Under the pieces are notes generated by a model. That model saw only the letters and a program-made list of their open reading frames with translations, made no database searches and was not told the DNA's origin. From contig JAHBTD010000002.1 of NCBI GenBank assembly GCA_019638775.1, forward strand, positions 62,001 through 126,000: a stretch of DNA of 64,000 nucleotides, written 5' to 3'. Position numbers and translations under genes: made by a program. Numbering within the stretch: position 1 is the stretch's first letter; every line of letters starts with the position of its first letter. Of this stretch, positions 61,591 through 64,000 are shown one piece after another. Origin of the DNA: Fimbriimonadaceae bacterium (lineage in GTDB: Bacteria; Armatimonadota; Fimbriimonadia; Fimbriimonadales; Fimbriimonadaceae).

Positions 61591-62771
61591 GGCCTTGGAC
61601 CTCCGTCGTGCTTTTCCATAAACTTGATGAGCTGCTTGAGCAAGCGCCCACCGAAGAGCCAACCATGCAGCATCGCCTCGGTAAGCCTGATTCCACAGAC
61701 CTCGGAGGGCTTGATGAGGCGGAGGCAGACCTCTTTGAATTCTAACCCATCAACATGGTAATACTCAAACGCCAAACGCTTCCAGAGGGACGGATCCTTC
61801 AGACTGTCCGATGGGCAGTTGCATGCTTCTATCCGTTCCCCCAAGCTTTCCATCATACGAATAAACGGATAACGCGTTACACATCTATCAATTATCTGGT
61901 GTATTTGGTCAATGCTACAATTTCCGCAAAGATGGCTAGTGATGAACAAGTCTCTTTTTTGACTATAGTAATGCATAAGTATTACGGAAACATCTGTCCA
62001 TGTCCAATCTTCATTCATACTCTCAGATAGATTGTTATTTTGACAGGCGATCCTGAGATGAGAAATATCTGAAGGAGTAAAGATAGGATAATCCAGTAAG
62101 ATAGATATTAATTGAAATGAATCAAGATGCAGATAAGAATAGAATGCGTAGTTTAAGCAAACTTGATCACTTATCCAGGTCGCTATCGTAGTGTTTCGGT
62201 CTTTATCTGTGACTTGCGACAAGCTGTGAACAAACTCGGAAGCTTCAGCCGGTGATAAGCCATCACTGATGATAAGCTGGAGAAAGCGGAGCCGTTCGTT
62301 ATGATGTCTGCGCTGCGAGCCAAGCCAGAGACGATCCGCACATGTGCGAATCTGCTTGATTTGCTCAGCATTATCCAGCGCTATCTTCTCTTCTGGATTC
62401 AGGTCTTTATCTGGAATTCGCTCCCAGTTTATGTCTTCTGCAGGTTCTCGTACTTTTCCTTTGGCATCATCGATCAGAATGCGGCGAAAAGTTGTGTTTA
62501 CAGTTGCAACCCATTTGGCAAAGACGACTTCACCCCTTTCGTCGCAGAACTTCGCTTTTGGATCGCAATTAGAGTACGCCGCCCTAAGTTTTAGTATGGA
62601 CTGTGAGGCAATATCCAACGAATCGTTTGTATCAATTAGCGATTGGCGAGCGAGGGAGTTGAGATGATGAAAAATGTACTCTTCCAGTCGATCATAAGAA
62701 TCATCGCCACTTGAAGCCCAGCAATAGCGTTGAAAGGCCAGATCATATGCCGCCCAGAAGTCTATCCCCAT
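61587..62771 (-). CDS. Divergent sigma-70-like factor with large central insertion
   Basis: 394 residues, AT-richer than its neighbours. Residues 30-110 resemble sigma region 2: DSLDIASQSILKL, then VFAKWVATVNTTFRRILIDD. The last 65 (from 328) resemble region 4: RLAFEYYHVDGLEFKEVCLRL and LTEAMLHGWLFGGRLLKQLI, a helix-turn-helix pattern. Between them are over 200 residues of unknown helical sequence, far more than in ECF factors. Its stop overlaps the STAND gene start. The role as a sigma factor is inferred; it could also be a degenerate regulator. Confidence 0.65.
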   Translation of the reverse strand: MGIDFWAAYDLAFQRYCWASSGDDSYDRLEEYIFHHLNSLARQSLIDTNDSLDIASQSILKLRAAYSNCDPKAKFCDERGEVVFAKWVATVNTTFRRILIDDAKGKVREPAEDINWERIPDKDLNPEEKIALDNAEQIKQIRTCADRLWLGSQRRHHNERLRFLQLIISDGLSPAEASEFVHSLSQVTDKDRNTTIATWISDQVCLNYAFYSYLHLDSFQLISILLDYPIFTPSDISHLRIACQNNNLSESMNEDWTWTDVSVILMHYYSQKRDLFITSHLCGNCSIDQIHQIIDRCVTRYPFIRMMESLGERIEACNCPSDSLKDPSLWKRLAFEYYHVDGLEFKEVCLRLIKPSEVCGIRLTEAMLHGWLFGGRLLKQLIKFMEKHDGGPRP

Positions 62772-62787
62772 GAGACCGTCCCCGTTG

Positions 62788-62793
62788 ATTATA
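62788..62793 (-). promoter_or_regulatory. Consensus -10 before the sigma-like gene
   Basis: TATAAT on the minus strand, 16 bases before the ATG at 62771. GGGGAC lies between. No good -35 is visible, so it may depend on an activator or another sigma. Confidence 0.5.
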
Positions 62794-62913
62794 TGGGTTT
62801 CAGTGACATTAACTACGTACTTTACCGAATAATTTCAAACTAACTGCATACGACAAACACAAATATGAGCGCTGAGAGGGTGACATGAAGTCATACCCTA
62901 TGCGCATTCGGTC

Positions 62914-63609
62914 TCATTCCACAACAGCGCCAAATTTCCGAGTTCGATTCTGATAACTTTCTATGGCCTTCACAAGTTGTTTTTTGTCGAATTCGGGCCA
63001 GGAACACTCGGTGACGTAAAGTTCGCAGTAGGCGGCTTGCCAGATGAGGAAATTGCTCCAGCGCATCTCTCCGGCTGTGCGGATCATGAGGTCGGGTTCG
63101 GGAACAGATGGGTCGTACATGCGGCTGGAGATCAACTCCTCGGTGATCTCGTCGGGAGGTGTGCCTTCTTTGATCAAGTCTTGAATGGCATCCACGATCT
63201 CGGCCCGACCGCCGTAGTTGATCGCAAGGGTAAAGACCAAGCCTGTACAGTGCTTTGTCTCATCGATCCCCTTCTGGAGCGCTCGGCGCAGTGAGTCGCG
63301 CAGCTCGTCCATCCGTCCGATAATGCGCACCTGCACGTTGTTCTTTCTTAGGTTGTCGATCTGCTCCAGCATTGCCCGCTCAATGAGCTGCATAAGGCCC
63401 TTGACCTCATCTTCCGGGCGCCGCCAGTTCTCTGCGGAGAAGGCGTAGACGGTGAGGTAGGGAATGCCGATCTCGCCGCAGGCGTTGACAACGTTCTTGA
63501 GCGTGGCGTAGCCCTCACGGTGCCCCAGTAGACGCCCAATCCCGCGCGACCGCGCCCAACGGCCGTTGCCGTCCATGATAATGGCGATGTGGGTGGGGAG
63601 GGGGGGCAT
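62914..63609 (-). CDS. uppS: Undecaprenyl pyrophosphate synthase
   Basis: 231 residues, cis-prenyltransferase making the C55 lipid carrier for peptidoglycan. IAIIMDGNGRWARSRG, GHREGYATLKNVV, LTVYAFSAENWRRP, LAINYGGRAEIVDA and DLMIRTAGEMRWSNFLIWQ are complete. cdsA and dxr are not adjacent. The gap upstream is wholly a heptamer array. Confidence 0.97.
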   Translation of the reverse strand: MPPLPTHIAIIMDGNGRWARSRGIGRLLGHREGYATLKNVVNACGEIGIPYLTVYAFSAENWRRPEDEVKGLMQLIERAMLEQIDNLRKNNVQVRIIGRMDELRDSLRRALQKGIDETKHCTGLVFTLAINYGGRAEIVDAIQDLIKEGTPPDEITEELISSRMYDPSVPEPDLMIRTAGEMRWSNFLIWQAAYCELYVTECSWPEFDKKQLVKAIESYQNRTRKFGAVVE

Positions 63610-63616
63610 GGTGGGT

Positions 63617-63686
63617 GTTAGGCGTTGGGTGCTGGGCGTTGGGCGTTGGGCGTTGGACGTTAGGCGTTAGGCGTTAGGCGTTAGGC
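63617..63686. repeat. Heptamer array, 10 units
   Basis: GTTAGGC, GTTGGGT, GCTGGGC, GTTGGGC x2, GTTGGAC, GTTAGGC x4. It fills the uppS upstream gap and supplies the stop codon of the neighbouring gene. Confidence 0.95.
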
Positions 63687-64000
63687 TCCGTAGTCTCGAA
63701 CCTCCTCTCTAACTCTGTTGCCATACGATTGCCTTCGAAACTTAATGAGGCCGCTTAGAAGTTTCAAACCTATATCTATTGCCTCAATATGAACCTGAGC
63801 GTCACTTGTGAGCAGGCCTCGTTCCTGAGCGCGAGTAATCCACAGCCTTGCCTCACGGGCCGAGCCCCGCGCATAGATAAAGAACTTGACGGCATCAGCT
63901 TCGCCAAATCGTCCGTCGCCCTCAGCAAGGTTCGCACCCACACTGTCGATCGCTCTCACAAGCTGCGTCCCGACAGTGCCCTGGGAGAAAGGACCCCAGT
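63681..64000 (-). CDS. Four-helix-bundle protein (23S rRNA IVS/S23 family), 5' end beyond window
   Basis: At least 105 residues are visible; the frame is open to the window edge. GTQLVRAIDSVGANLAEGDGR, FFIYARGSAREARLWI and the long last helix are typical of the S23/'23S rRNA-intervening sequence protein' family. These are often lone genes of unknown function. Its stop codon TAA is formed by the heptamer array. Confidence 0.85.
   Translation of the reverse strand, partial: WGPFSQGTVGTQLVRAIDSVGANLAEGDGRFGEADAVKFFIYARGSAREARLWITRAQERGLLTSDAQVHIEAIDIGLKLLSGLIKFRRQSYGNRVREEVRDYGA

Overview
The window reads as ordinary bacterial chromosome at moderately high GC. It has compact operons with many 4-base stop/start overlaps (ATGA, GTGA, TTGA) and frequent TTG and GTG starts. 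The cell makes peptidoglycan, and the DNPR motif in MurE suggests meso-diaminopimelate. It has a diderm-style protein-export layout with a PEP-CTERM protein, and a complex I of which only nuoB and nuoI lie here. The mix (PEP-CTERM, DUF2330/DUF4129/DUF4350 proteins, a mur/fts cluster without ftsQAZ, many short intergenic tandem repeats) suggests Armatimonadota, perhaps Fimbriimonadia. That placement is inference; no marker here settles it.

Layout. 1-5.8 kb: PEP-CTERM protein, GMP synthase, a membrane protein and the lipid II flippase MurJ. 5.8-8.3 kb: an 11-bp tandem repeat, then nuoB-nuoI, then a low-GC insert holding a frameshifted small gene and a small membrane protein. The insert is followed by a detached second copy of the NuoI C-terminus. 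8.3-11.6 kb: two bacterial PH-domain membrane proteins and a DUF2330-like protein. 11.7-17.7 kb: one run of genes for a BMP-type nucleoside ABC importer, translationally coupled to a tandem 6-pyruvoyl-tetrahydropterin-synthase-like protein and a short-chain dehydrogenase. 17.8-26.8 kb: a chemoreceptor, an HNH protein behind a structured leader with a terminator, a MetH lacking its cobalamin half, a HAF-repeat-like protein, a double FKBP, and a PadR/HAAS pair with an operator inside its promoter.

27-43 kb is the division and cell-wall cluster: mraZ, rsmH, an ftsL-like gene, ftsI, murE, murF, mraY, murD, ftsW, murG. A divergent secreted protein then interrupts it before murA, mreB and an orphan HicB-like gene. 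43-59 kb carries Ppx/GppA, xylulokinase, rsmG, a GT-C-like membrane protein, a DUF4350/DUF4129/membrane-protein set, trpE, a DUF192 protein, leuD, tryptophanase and a solitary glyQ. 59-62.8 kb is an AT-richer pair: a divergent sigma-like factor with a large insertion between regions 2 and 4, translationally coupled to a STAND ATPase that has an anti-sigma-like N-terminus and TPR-like C-terminus. uppS and a 23S-rRNA-intervening-sequence-type protein close the window.

Two observations stand out. First, the sigma/STAND pair looks like a regulatory module of a kind I do not recognise. Second, at least a dozen gene boundaries carry short arrays whose unit sequence differs from place to place but whose period is always 7 bp, and two loci share an 11-bp unit. 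The heptamers resemble in form the heptameric STRR repeats known from cyanobacteria. In places they reach into coding sequence, as at the rsmH C-terminus.
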